From: Ustilago trichophora
Lineage: Eukaryota > Basidiomycota > Ustilaginomycetes > Ustilaginales > Ustilaginaceae
Reading direction: 5' to 3'
NCBI GenBank assembly: GCA_900323505.1
Contig: OOIN01000039.1
Span: 62,001-126,000 of the forward strand
DNA length: 64,000 bases
Under the pieces are notes generated by a model that searched no databases, was not told the DNA's origin, and saw only the letters and a list, made by a program, of their open reading frames with translations. A program made the translations under genes and the position numbers. Each line of letters opens with the position of its first letter. Position 1 is the stretch's first letter. Positions 32,124 to 42,640 of the stretch are shown here, piece after piece.

Positions 32124-35100
32124 TTAGAGGAAGGGAATACCGGGAATTCCACCTCCTCCCATCTTGGCAAACGATCCAACGAGCTGACCGATCAGAGGGA
32201 TACCCGTCTGAATGAGCTGTCCGACGATGGGTGCGCCCGACTGGATGAGTTGTTGCACGACGGGTGCGGCGGATTGGATGAGTTGGGTTACTGCAGGGCC
32301 GAGAGCGGCGGCGATGTCTGCTCCTGCATTTCCCTTGTCAGAGCCGCTGCCAGAGGAAGAGTCGGAAGAGGTCGAGTTGGAAGCGGGAGCGGGAGCAGAG
32401 GAGGAGGAAGAGTCACCACCCGAAGAAGGAGCAGAAGAAGAGGAAGAGTCGCTGCTACCGCCCTTGGCGGCGTCTCCAGCAGCACTGGTGGCGGCAGAGA
32501 CGACTTCCTTGATCGCGGGTCCAATAGCTTCGGTAATCTTGGAGATGATGTCCTTGGCTGCGTCTGCGCCACTGGAGTCACCACCAGAAGAGGAAGAGGA
32601 GGCGTCCTTGGAGTCGCCTCCGCTCGACGAGCTACCGCTGTCTCCGCCGCTGGAAGAACTACCGCTGCTAGGGGCCGAGGAGCCAGACGAGCTAGAGGGA
32701 GCGGCAGAGCTAGAGCCGCTGCTGGGAGCCTCTTCACTCGAGCTGGGCGAGCTGCCGCTGTCTCCGCCGCTGGAAGAACTACCGCTGCTAGGGGCCGAGG
32801 AGCCAGACGAGCTAGAGGGAGCGGCGGAGCTAGAGCCGCCGCTGGGAGCCTCTTCACTCGAGCTGGGCGAGCTAGGGGCTGAGCTTGAACCCGAAGATGC
32901 GGCTGGGGCCTCTTCAGTCGAGCTGGCCGAGCTGGGAGCGGACGAAGTGGGAGCAGGCTCGCTGGTGGGAGCAGACTCAGCAGAGGGAGCAGGCTCGCTG
33001 GTAGGGGCAGACTCGGCAGCGGGAGCACTTCCCGAGTCGCTACCACCACTCAGACCGAAGTCAGGAATCGCGTTGTCTTCACCACCGGTCAGATCGACCG
33101 TGGGCGCAGCAGCTGCACTGTCTTCACCACCGCCAAAGAGGCTGCCGAGATCAGCGCCACCAGAGCCAGTTGCCAAGTCTGGCAAGTTGGCAAAAGGCGA
33201 ATCTCCACCACCGCCGATGTCGCCCAGCCCACTGGCAACGTCACCAAGGCCTTCACCAATGCCGCCAAAGTCTCCAAAGTCTTGACGCCTGATCAGGCCG
33301 TCGACAGGGCCAAGGATGTTCTCGATGGTCTCGGGAATGATGTCGAAAGGAGTGGACGGGTTGGTTCCTCCCTGGTCTGCACCAGCCTTGCCGAGATTTC
33401 CGAGAGCACCGCGACCAAGGTTTCCAAGGTTTCCAAGAATACCTTGAAGACCGCTACCGAGCTGGCGGCGTGCAAGCTCATCACGCCTGATCAGGCCGTC
33501 GACAGGGCCAAGGATATTCTCGATGGTCTCGGGAATAATGTCGAAAGGAGTGGACGGGTTGGTTCCTCCCTGGCTTGAGTCGGCGTTGCCAATATTTCCA
33601 AGAGCACCTCCGCCAAGATTGCCGAGGGTTCCAACCAGGCCCTGAAGAGCGCCATCAAAGTTCTGGCGGCGTTGAAGCTCTTCGACCGAAGAAGGCAGGT
33701 CATCACGCTTGGCGTGGCCTCCGATGGAGCCCAAGATGTTTGTAAGCGCAGAGGGGATGGTGTCGTACAATCCGGTGGAACTGGCATCCTCGTTGGCCGG
33801 GGTGGAGATAGTGTTTTGCAACGAGTCAATAATCTTTCCAAGGCCTTCAAGTTGGCGTGGTTCGAGGTCATCACGCTTGAGCAAGCCGGTCAAGGGGCCA
33901 AGGAGACCACTGAGGGGTCCGAGGAGACCAGTGGCTGCCTGAGGAATCTGAGCGAGCCCGCCAAGAGCGCCGAGGGCATTGGAAGCACCACCCTCGCTGC
34001 CGCTGGAGCCGCTGGAGCCGCTGCCGCCAGCAGCGTTGGAGAGGATGCCCTGCAGTCCACCAGCCTTTCCGAGGATGCTGGAGAAGGTGGAGACGAGCTG
34101 AGAAACAACATCGCCCTGGCGTTTGACCTTCTTCTTAAGACCTGCTTTTGCGTGCTTGCCAAGCAGAGAGTCAACGTGTTGAGCGGCGGTAAGGAGCTTT
34201 TCGAGATCCTTGCGGTCCACCTTGCCAAGCGCCTCCTTGAGCTCTTTGAGGATGACGTTAGTACTTGGAAGCGAATCCTGGCCGTTGGATCGCTTGAGCA
34301 AACCATGTGCGTGAATCCCGTCTTCAAGCTCTTGAAGAAGCTTCCTCTTCTTGTATCCGAGCGTGTTCTTGAGCCAGTAGACCCACTTGAGAGCTTCCTG
34401 CTTCTTTCCACCGATCTTGCCCAAAATGGTTTCGACATCCTTGGGAAGCTTGACGCCGTCGAATTTGTCAAGGTGACCCAAGCCGTGCGCATCGAGCGCC
34501 TTCTCGAGCTCTGCCAACAAGTGGCGCTTCTTGTAGCCAAGAACGTTGCGGATCCAGTAGAGATACTTGATGACGTGCTGCTTCTCACCGCCAAACTTGG
34601 AGAGGATCAGCTTGAGATCGGCAGAGAGAGAGTTGAAGTCGTGGTCGGTGACAAGGGTGCGCTCTTCGAAGATGGTGCTGGTTGCATCGCGCTTGCGGAG
34701 ACCCTTGGAGTGAAGAAGACCTTCAAGCTCGGCGATGAGCTTGTGCTTCTTGTAGCCGAGGACGTTGCGAATGCCATAGATTTCCTTGAGGAGATGAGCC
34801 TTTTTGGCGCCAAGAGAGCCGAGAATGCTGTCCAGGATGCCACCGTGGACCAGACCACCAAGACCTTGGTCGCCTCCAGAAGATCCGCCATGCGAGCCGC
34901 CACTGCCACTGCCGTGGCTGGGGCTCCCGGAGCCGTTTCCAGAGCCAGTGTGCGAGCCTGAGCCGTGAGAGCCTGAGCCGTGCGAGCCCGAGCCGTGAGA
35001 GTCCGAACCGTGAGAGCCCGAGCCCGAGCCGGCGCCGGAGCCACCGTTGGAACCATTGTTGGAACCATTGTTGGAGCCGCTGTTGGAGCCGCTGTTGGAA

Positions 35101-35298
35101 CCATTGTTGGAGCCGCTGTTGGAGCCGCTGTTGGAACCATTGTTGGAGCCGCTGTTGGAGCCGCTGTTGGATCCAGAGCTAGAGCTCGAAGAGGAGCTGG
35201 AGCTGGAAGACGAGCTAGAGCTGGACGAAGAGTTGGAGCTAGAGCCCGATCCACCGGTCGAACCGGAAGCAGAACCAGAGTTGGAGCTACCGGTCGAG

Positions 35299-35367
<69 letters not shown>

Positions 35368-35633
35368 TGACCTCCTTTGCCGCCATGGTCCTTGCCACCG
35401 TGACCTTTGCCAGAGTGACCCTTTCCACCGTGGCCTTTGCCGCCGTGGTCATCCTTACCTCCTTTGCCAGGAACGGCTTCACTGGAGCAGGAAGCTTCAG
35501 GGAACTTGGGGGCGGCTCGGGCGTGAAGCGATGCGGCGGCGGTGGGGTTGCTAGCAAGCTCGGCGGTGGGGGCTGCAAGGCCGCCTGCATAGGCAACAGC
35601 GGCCAGGACAGCAAGATAGCCGGTGAACTTCAT
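32124..35633 (-). CDS. Giant secreted Kex2-processed protein with LGYKK repeats
   Basis: 1169 residues, single exon. A signal peptide (MKFTGYLAVLAAVAYAGGLA) is followed by His/Gly/Lys- and then Ser/Gly/Asn-rich spacers (55-255). Three ~45-residue repeats around 273-315, 346-387 and 404-448 share the pattern K-x-x-x-(L/I/W)-x-Y-x-(I/L)-(R/K)-N-x-LGYKK-x-x-L-x-x-ELE. Several dibasic Kex2-type sites follow: RKR 313-315, KR 447-448, 504-505, 586-587 and 642-643, and RR 655-656, 716-717, 722-723 and 782-783. Between the RR sites lies a repeated segment PFDIIPETIENILGPVDGL. The C-terminal third is Ser/Pro/Glu-rich, ending in a hydrophobic repeat region (QLIQSAAPVVQQLIQ...). The product is not recognised. 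The layout is that of fungal secreted proteins cut by Kex2 in the late Golgi into several peptides. Adhesive, surface-coat or effector roles are all possible. Confidence 0.7.
32641..32873 (-). repeat. Near-perfect 120-bp tandem duplication
   Basis: Copies at 32641-32760 and 32761-about 32873 differ at only two positions that I can see. The period is 40 codons. The duplication lies in the Ser/Pro/Glu-rich C-terminal part of the LGYKK protein and keeps frame. Confidence 0.93.
33285..33573 (-). repeat. 198-bp-period in-frame direct repeat
   Basis: Segments 33285-33375 and 33483-33573 (91 bp each) are nearly identical and spaced by 66 codons. They encode the repeated PFDIIPETIENILGPVDGLIRR segment of the LGYKK protein. 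Confidence 0.92.
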
Positions 35634-37095
35634 CCTGCTACCAGCGCAAGGAACAAGAGCGAGAAGAGGGTGAGCGTCAAGGGATAGGGGAAGAGAAGAA
35701 GAAATGAGTGTGGGAAAGACGCCGTGTCTAGGGGAGAGAGAGGAGAGAGATCTTGTGTGTGTGTGGCATGGTAAACGGATCTGGTTGTCGGGGAGCTGGT
35801 TATATAGATTGCTGCTGGTGGGTAGACGTATGCTTGTACAGCGAGAGCACTACGTCGAGAAGACGCCTTGCTCGCAGTAGTACCGTGGCGTGCTGTTGGA
35901 GTGCCTGAATGTAGCCGAGCAAAGCCATGGGACGAGCGAAAGAACTACTGCTCGAGAGAGGCAACGCAGCACCGCCAGCACCACTATCGCTTCCTGGCGA
36001 GCGCTTCTCTCCAATGAAGGATTGATCAACCTCGCTGGCTGCTTAGCGTGATTGCGCAAGTTTTAGGAGCGGCTCAACTAGTTGGTCTTGCGCCTTTCAG
36101 CATCGACACAGCTGACTGCACCGATGGAGTTGATGGCGAACCGACAAACCAGAATCACGAAGGCAGGCGCCAATCGAACGGCAATGAGAAGGGTTCTAGC
36201 GATCCACCTTGTCGTTAGCTTGGCGGTTGGGATCGTCGGTCGAAGTATTGACGGGATCGACGCACTGCATGGCGAAGTGTTTATCGCGGTCTCAGCCTAG
36301 AAGGTCGTTGTGGGAAGTCTTTGGCATCGGTAACCTGGACGGGCGAAAAACAGCGAAACTTGGGCGCAGGCTAGTCAAGATCTTACCAAACAGTGAATGG
36401 CGGCGGCGTAGACGCCCGCATCCTTTCGCAAAACCTCTGCCATTGAAAAGCAAGGAAGCGGGACTGCTGGACTTGTGGTTCTGAACGCCATCTTGCATTA
36501 GATGGTTAGAGAGGAACATGGCAAAACGATTCCTTGGGTCAGATGAGCCACACAAATTCTCCGACCAATCTCTCCCGAGCGAGCAACTCCGCCTGCCAAA
36601 AAATAAATTTAAGAATAAATTTAAAAATAAAATTAAAAATAAAAATCACAAGCGAGCTACACCAACACCAACTCACCGCCGCCAGCACAAACTAAAGACA
36701 GCATCCTGTACGCCCAACAATGAATCGCCGTGACACGGTCTTGCGTAACTTTGACAGCACTTGTATCACCACGTCTTGATGGCAGCATCCACCCGTCAGA
36801 GTACACCAGTCTCAATACCAATGTTTCGTTTTGACGCCTTTCAAAGAAGCCAAGACGCCATGAGCACAGACATTTCGGTCAGAAGTGGTGAGAATCAGGT
36901 AGTGTATTACGAAGAGGCAAGTTGAAAGGAAACAGCCTATAGGGCTGCTGGCTGTTGGAGCCGCGCAAGTTGAGAGGCGGACCAAACTAGCCAGTCTATA
37001 AAGCGTTTAGAAAGAGAAGGGGCGAAAGTATGGGACCAAGATTCGTCGGATGGGACTGTCAAGTCCCGATCGAGCATCAGCTATGCTTCTCTCGT
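35634..37095. other. Intergenic region with AT-rich patch
   Basis: Upstream DNA of the LGYKK protein gene (minus). A markedly AT-rich repeat patch of AAATTTA/AAATAAA type lies at about 36598-36647. No gene recognised. Confidence 0.45.
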
Positions 37096-37329
37096 TTACA
37101 GACCGAGGTCCTTAAGTGCGAATCCCAGTTCGTCGATCAGGTTTGGGTCTGCCTCCGACCTCTTGCGCAGTCCCAGGTCCTTGAGCGCAGCATTGAGTTG
37201 ATCTAAGAGGTTCGATCCTTCGGGGGAGGATCGAACGGTGAGATCGGATGATTCGGAGATGGGGGCAGCAAAAGCGGTAGATGCCGCAGCCAGAGTGGCG
37301 AGGATAGCGAAAGACTTGAAGAACTTCAT
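37096..37329 (-). CDS. Two-copy Kex2-processed secreted peptide precursor
   Basis: 77 residues from ATG 37329 (MKFFKSF). The signal peptide is about residues 1-22 (AILATLAAASTAFAAP). A short spacer follows, then two related 15-residue segments: NLLDQLNAALKDLGL (40-54) and NLIDELGFALKDLGL (63-77). They are separated by the tribasic site RKR (55-57) and a SEADP linker. The second copy ends exactly at the stop. Kex2 cleavage plus carboxypeptidase trimming would give two short amphipathic helical peptides. There is no cysteine, so disulfide-type effectors are excluded. The layout fits fungal Kex2-processed repeat proteins, which include peptide pheromones and RiPP precursors, but no known core is recognised. 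An upstream in-frame ATG (37359) would bury the signal peptide. The function is unknown. Confidence 0.75.
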   Translation of the reverse strand: MKFFKSFAILATLAAASTAFAAPISESSDLTVRSSPEGSNLLDQLNAALKDLGLRKRSEADPNLIDELGFALKDLGL

Positions 37330-38764
37330 CTTGTTGTAGCCGGCTTGTGGGTTTGTCAAGTAGAGAGACTGTGTGTGAATGGGATGCTGAGACGTTTGTT
37401 GCTGTTCAGACCGAGGATAATAGAAGAACGTCTTGGTCTTTATAGCTTTTCCTTCGCCAACATCGAGCTTCCATCACGTAGCAGCCGTATAGCATGCACT
37501 CACGTATCTTCCGCACTCTCGCCATCGCCAACAGCCTCTATCGAATACACGAAGACACTGCCTCGTCGTGAAAGTCGACCTGCAACCAAAGATAAGAAAG
37601 ACCAATGACAAGCTTCTGATACGGCTTGGTAGGATCGTTGTGATGAGCTCGTCGTGATACCCATACTTCACAACATAGCTCTTGATCGGATGAGTACGCG
37701 AGACGCTCAATAGAAGAAACGAGTGTTCCACCATCGCATCGCAGCGAAGAGCATACAAGGACATAACACACCATGCGGAAACTTCTGATAAGCCTCGATC
37801 AAGCGATGCAGACTAAGACCCTTAGCGTGGAGTCGAGACAATGAAGATAAGCTTGGTGGTCACTACCTCCCATTCAAAGTTATTTTGGGTGGTCTCGGTG
37901 TGAGTGTAGAGCGACAGTGATGACGACACTTTTTTCAAGCTTGTTACGGTCACAGACAACGAGTGTTAGAAGAAGCCTCTATATTCGGCAACAAACATCA
38001 GAAGCCGCACCTGATTGAAATAGAAGATACAATGACCACCAAACACCGAACAAGAGCGAAAGATAACGATGAGTATTCGATCAGACCTTCTGAGGAATGA
38101 AGGTCACGGCTAAAGTTGGTATTGAGACACAAAGGACCCGCTTTGCTTGGCGGTACCGACGGATAAGATCTGAAAGCAGGCTTGACAAGTCGCCGGCATC
38201 ATCCCCCGACCGTTGCTGCTTCATGCGATCGACCGGAGACTTTTCGCGTGCACAAATCTAAAGCTCCGAGTGACCTATCCGACAAACCGTTATACTGTAC
38301 AGAGCACGAGATAAGGAGTGGTGGAAGCGAGCAAGCTAACCTTACCGAGAAGAGTGGTATCTAAGCGAGGCACGTCAAACACCATGGTGTTGCGCTATAT
38401 GAGACTACTAGCTTTTTTTGGACCGTTCGCACGCTTCTTATCGCTCTCGCCGTCTCTTGATCGGCGCTTGCTGTAAAACTGTACCGATGCACCCGATTGA
38501 GACTTCAAAAGGTTGCCGACAAGCTCTGTCACGGCTGATTCGAGCAAGAACGATGTGCTGCTTGTGTTGTCGGCTGTGCCATATCGGGTCTTTGCTCGCA
38601 TTTTCTGACACTTGTTAGAGCGAAATATCGCACAAATTTGTCCAATTGCCAACGTGACCTCTCTTTGCACTGCCACCAGCCTGTTCAGCCAACATCTTGT
38701 GGCAAGGGACTCCAGCATCAAACAAGACTGCACACTTTGAGCTGACCGTTGATCACAAAATCAC
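37330..38764. other. Intergenic region left of the CpG-poor island
   Basis: Upstream DNA of the small peptide precursor (minus). Only short open frames are present, none protein-like. Base composition is still host-like, with frequent CpG, up to about 38760. Confidence 0.45.
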
Positions 38765-40120
38765 ATGAGTCAGATGCAGTTTTCAAGTGAAATGTCTCTT
38801 GTATCTCTTAACACAAACACACTGCTCTTGAGTATGATATGACACAGATTCTCAAAGTGGAGGTACAACATCAGAAGGTACAGTTTGACTGGTATCAATT
38901 TGTACAATTTGGTAATGTGGAGGGGCAAGGTGCTGGACACCGTCTGTGATGGTGAGCAGTCGGTATTGCCATGATATGAGAATAGGAGAGCCATGGGTGC
39001 AAAGCACATGATAGCCAAAGGCCCAAGCTTGGTGCACCAAGCATCAGACCTGTCTCTACAATCATCACAAAGAGGCAACACCTTCACAATAACATTCATT
39101 AGGAGGTACAAAGACACTGTCCAGTTTCACAATGAGTGGTTACAAACAGACACAAGCCTTACAAACAGCAGAATTTCAGTCACAATTTGCTCCACCTAGA
39201 GGTATATTCCTTTTTTTCAGATGAAATCCTAACTGGCAGGAGAACAGCTGTAACCTCTCCTGCTCTTTCATAGTGTGTCTTTGTAGTCAACTGCCCTGGT
39301 TTGAAACTCTGCAAGGCTATTTCTTAGTGACTATGCTGATGTCTTTGTAGTTGAGCCACTGTTTGGTACTTTTGGAGTTGAACGTGGTGTGGCACTCCTG
39401 TGGGAGTCAGCTTGACAGCCATGCCGTCATTGCAAAAAGGCTGTGCTGTTACAATGACATGGACATAGGCATTATGAATGGCTTTGGATGACTACAAAAC
39501 AAAAAGCACAGTTTGCTTATGGTTTGACTGGCAGGTGTATTCTTCAGGCTGTCTTATTAAAATTGCCACTTTGTGACATGATGTCCTGCAAGTTTTTCTC
39601 TTCAAGTGTTGCATTGCCAATCCTATGCCAACTTTATGGCTACCTCAAACACATTTGTACATACTGAGTTTTGTTCAAACACAACTTGAATGCCAACATG
39701 CTGTTCAATGAGAAACACACAGTGCTGCTCAAAAGAGGCCAAACACAATGAACACAGACCAAGTGGCTCAAGAAGAGCAAGATTGAAAAACAACATGCCG
39801 ATGATGATGCTGAGCCAGTGGTGTTGGTGGGCCATGCGCTGCTCATCATCACTCAAAGTAGTACCATCAGAACAGTGGGTCAATTTCAAGGAGAATTCTG
39901 TTTGGTACTACATCGCTTTTGGGACTACATAAACTATGTTATGTGAATCAAGTGGCTTTCAAGCCACCACAGCAAGGTCATCACCGTCATCCACATTGGT
40001 GTCCTCCTCATTGTCATCTCTTCTCATCACCGATTGTGTCCTTGTTTGCTTCTGTCTGGGCTGCTTCTTAGCTGTTTCTTCCAGTCTTTGAGCCTTCTCC
40101 TTCTCTGTGTTGATAAACTC

Positions 40121-41005
40121 TCAAAGTTGGCAATGCATGTCAGCCTTGGGGTAAGGCTTTTCCACTTGGCATTGGAGCATGACCCTGTGCTGGAAGTAGC
40201 ATGTAATTGCCCATCGATGAAAGGGGGATCCTTTGTGGCCTGGATGAGCTTTGGTATAGTGAGGTGTGTGTATATCAAAGAAAATGATGTCACCCAGCTG
40301 CAAGTCAATCTTGACTTTGTATTCAGGCAACACAAGATGGCAGTATTTGAAGTTGATGAGCAAAGTTGGCTTAGAATCACCTCTGTCAATATGTGTGTTG
40401 CTGGTGATGCCAATGAAAGGAACCCATACGTTGTAGAGTGGATGACAGAGGTCCTTGGCCATTGGAACCTCTCCACAGAGCCACTGGTATGCTTCAGATT
40501 GTTCCTTCAGGCTGGCCTTCACAGAAGGGTCAAGGACAAAGCCCTTTGGATTGGTTGGGTGGATGTGGGATGCAAAAGTGAGTTCTGTGAGTGGCTGGAC
40601 ATACTTTTTGATGTAGTCCTTGAGCCAAAGCATGAAACCCAAAATCAGGTTTTGCTTTTCCACATCATTGTTTTGCAGGAGGTCTGCAGAGGGGGTAAGG
40701 AATTGGCAACCTGTGCCATACCAAATGCCAAAATGGACTTGAGGGGTGCCATTGGCACAAGTGCCAGCTTTCTTGTGTGGTGTAATTACAGCCAGAGCCT
40801 CTTCAAGCTTGGTATGACCAATGCAGCTGGCCCTTTGCTGCTTTCTTCTACAAGCTCCAAATTTGTGGAGGATTATGTCTTGAGAGTCTGAATTGTGTAG
40901 AACAATGTTGCACCGGATCTCTGGGCAGCCTGGAATTGCATCAAACCACAGGCTAAGGTGAAGGAAGCTGTTCAAAAAAGCTGTATGATGCTTGTGAACA
41001 AGCAT
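40121..41005 (-). CDS. TET/JBP-like 2-oxoglutarate/Fe(II) dioxygenase ORF
   Basis: 294 residues, uninterrupted; the true 5' end may include further exons. The C-terminal half shows a double-stranded beta-helix dioxygenase pattern: HxD at His205-Asp207 (NTHIDRGDS), strand segments TLLINFKYCHLVL, the GDIIFFDIHTPHY element with distal His249, and Arg264 in FHRWAITCYF for 2-oxoglutarate. This arrangement resembles TET/JBP-type enzymes, which in basidiomycetes are known to be spread with DNA transposons (Kyakuja/Dileera/Zisupton elements) and to oxidise 5-methylcytosine. The setting in a CpG-poor island fits that association. I cannot see a matching transposase with confidence. Other members of the dioxygenase superfamily remain possible. 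Confidence 0.5.
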   Translation of the reverse strand: MLVHKHHTAFLNSFLHLSLWFDAIPGCPEIRCNIVLHNSDSQDIILHKFGACRRKQQRASCIGHTKLEEALAVITPHKKAGTCANGTPQVHFGIWYGTGCQFLTPSADLLQNNDVEKQNLILGFMLWLKDYIKKYVQPLTELTFASHIHPTNPKGFVLDPSVKASLKEQSEAYQWLCGEVPMAKDLCHPLYNVWVPFIGITSNTHIDRGDSKPTLLINFKYCHLVLPEYKVKIDLQLGDIIFFDIHTPHYTKAHPGHKGSPFHRWAITCYFQHRVMLQCQVEKPYPKADMHCQL

Positions 41006-41398
41006 CCTTGGACCAGGCCACCAAAAAAGAAGGAGTATTCAAATTGGGAGGACATTGAACAGCTCATCAAACTGGGAGTGTATGGAGAGTACATGCATGG
41101 AAAATGGAAGTGCCCCTGTGAATGGGTTCAGGTGGTCTGCTGTTTACTTGTGACAGTGGCCTGCTCCTGTTGCCTGGGAGAACTCATTGTTTCTCAACAC
41201 TATGGGAATGATGATTGTGCCAAATGGAAAGACTGTGTGTTTTTCCTGCACAAACCAGAACATCATGGCCAACCTATTCACCTCAGTGTTGACTTCAGGA
41301 TCAGGAACCTGAAGAACCACCGCCATGATCTGACCAAGTCATAAGCACAGCTTGCACCATCTTTCTCAAGGATCTAAAACTACAAATGCTGAACTTTT

Positions 41399-42097
41399 GT
41401 GTATTCTTCTCTTTACAGGAAAATTATTCCCATTGTCTCAGACCCAACCCTAGCCCCAATCACAGATCCAGTACTCCTTTTGGCTTGGATGACCATCCAG
41501 GATGGTGCTTTCGAACAAGTTACTTCACTGGAGGAGCTTGAGAATCCTGACCTGTCCTGGCTAGGATCTCAACAAAAGACCTGGAAAATTTGCATGCGTG
41601 CCGATGTTGCAGAGCAACCAATCTTCAGAAGGTTTTCAAAACAACAGGGTCTGAAATACACAGCAGAAGCAACACAAGCATGGGCCATTGATGATTTCCA
41701 TAATCAAATCCTATCCTTCAGAGAACAAGCAGGGCTCCCTACCTTCAGCACCACAGACACATGCAGGCTGTGTGCTGCCTCCTTCAATGACCCCTTCATC
41801 ACCCAAGCCAATGCTCTTCATGCTTTTGGCCACAGACCTGGATCTTGGGTTTTGGTGGACAATTATTTGCTTGACAGGATTGAGATTGATGTCCTTGCCT
41901 TGATCCAAGGTCACAAACAGCGTGTGAACCTCATTTCAGGGCAAGGTGTAACCAAGAAAAAATTTGTACCTCTGTCCCGGGCAGATGAGATTCACCTTGT
42001 GGATGCTGACAAGGAAGTCAGAGATCTGATGGACAAGTGTGACAATCTGCAGACTCAGCTGAAAGAGGAGACTGGGTCCTCAGGGAAGTGCTCCTAG
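41399..42097 (+). CDS. Unrecognised ORF with Cys/His cluster, in CpG-poor island
   Basis: 232 residues. A possible zinc-binding element TCRLCAASF...HAFGH lies in the middle, and the C-terminus is charged and helical (VDADKEVRDLMDKCDNLQTQLKE). It may be one exon of a larger transposon gene that continues into 42212-42640. The 5' side follows a pyrimidine-rich stretch ending in CAG (near 41418), so the first residues may be intronic. No family recognised. Confidence 0.35.
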   Translation: MYSSLYRKIIPIVSDPTLAPITDPVLLLAWMTIQDGAFEQVTSLEELENPDLSWLGSQQKTWKICMRADVAEQPIFRRFSKQQGLKYTAEATQAWAIDDFHNQILSFREQAGLPTFSTTDTCRLCAASFNDPFITQANALHAFGHRPGSWVLVDNYLLDRIEIDVLALIQGHKQRVNLISGQGVTKKKFVPLSRADEIHLVDADKEVRDLMDKCDNLQTQLKEETGSSGKCS

Positions 42098-42211
42098 CAA
42101 GAAGATTAACTCTATGACAGTTATGTAGCTGCCACCTGCCAGCTACAGGCTGCAAGGAACAGAGTCAGAAAGAGAATCCAGGCTGGATGCAGCAAGCAAG
42201 ATGGAAGAGAG

Positions 42212-42640
42212 ATGGAGTGCCAAATATTCTGTCACAACAACTTGGAACATTTGGAAGGGGCTGAAGCCTCTACATCAAGGGCAAGATCCCCTTGGACTCA
42301 GGGGAGCAAACCCTCACACGATCAGAAAGCCTTGGAAAGGCTTTCTAGGCTGCAAAAGCTTTACACTGCCTGCCAAAATTGCTTGCAGCAACACTTTGAT
42401 ACTCCAATCAGGCTTGAGGAGCTCTTTCAGTGTGGAGCAAGAAGGATTGGTCTCAAAAGGCTAAATGAACTCCTCAGCACAGGCAACAATACTTTGACTC
42501 CAAAATGGTCAAACAAACCATGCCCCTGCTGCAATAAGGAGTTCAGGGGCATTGATGACCATCAGTTTGACCACTTGAGGGGGTGTTTCACAGACACTCT
42601 CTCACGTCAACTTACTGCAGATCTTTTTGCACAATTTTGA
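42212..42640 (+). CDS. Unrecognised zinc-finger-like ORF, in CpG-poor island
   Basis: 142 residues. The C-terminal half has CPCCNKEFRGIDDHQFDHLRGC, with paired Cys then His/Cys spacing suggestive of a zinc-binding finger. The N-terminal half is helical and Gln/Leu-rich. It could be the next exon of the ORF at 41399-42097. Transposon origin is inferred from the surroundings. Confidence 0.35.
   Translation: MECQIFCHNNLEHLEGAEASTSRARSPWTQGSKPSHDQKALERLSRLQKLYTACQNCLQQHFDTPIRLEELFQCGARRIGLKRLNELLSTGNNTLTPKWSNKPCPCCNKEFRGIDDHQFDHLRGCFTDTLSRQLTADLFAQF

Noticed and set aside
32212..33285. Glu/Pro/Leu-rich plus-strand ORF and the 33672-34961 ORF
   Set aside because: Both are antisense readings of the Ser/Pro- and repeat-rich LGYKK protein gene.
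40034..40891. 285-residue plus-strand ORF in the CpG-poor island
   Set aside because: Antisense to the dioxygenase-like ORF, which shows the coherent catalytic pattern; this frame shows none.
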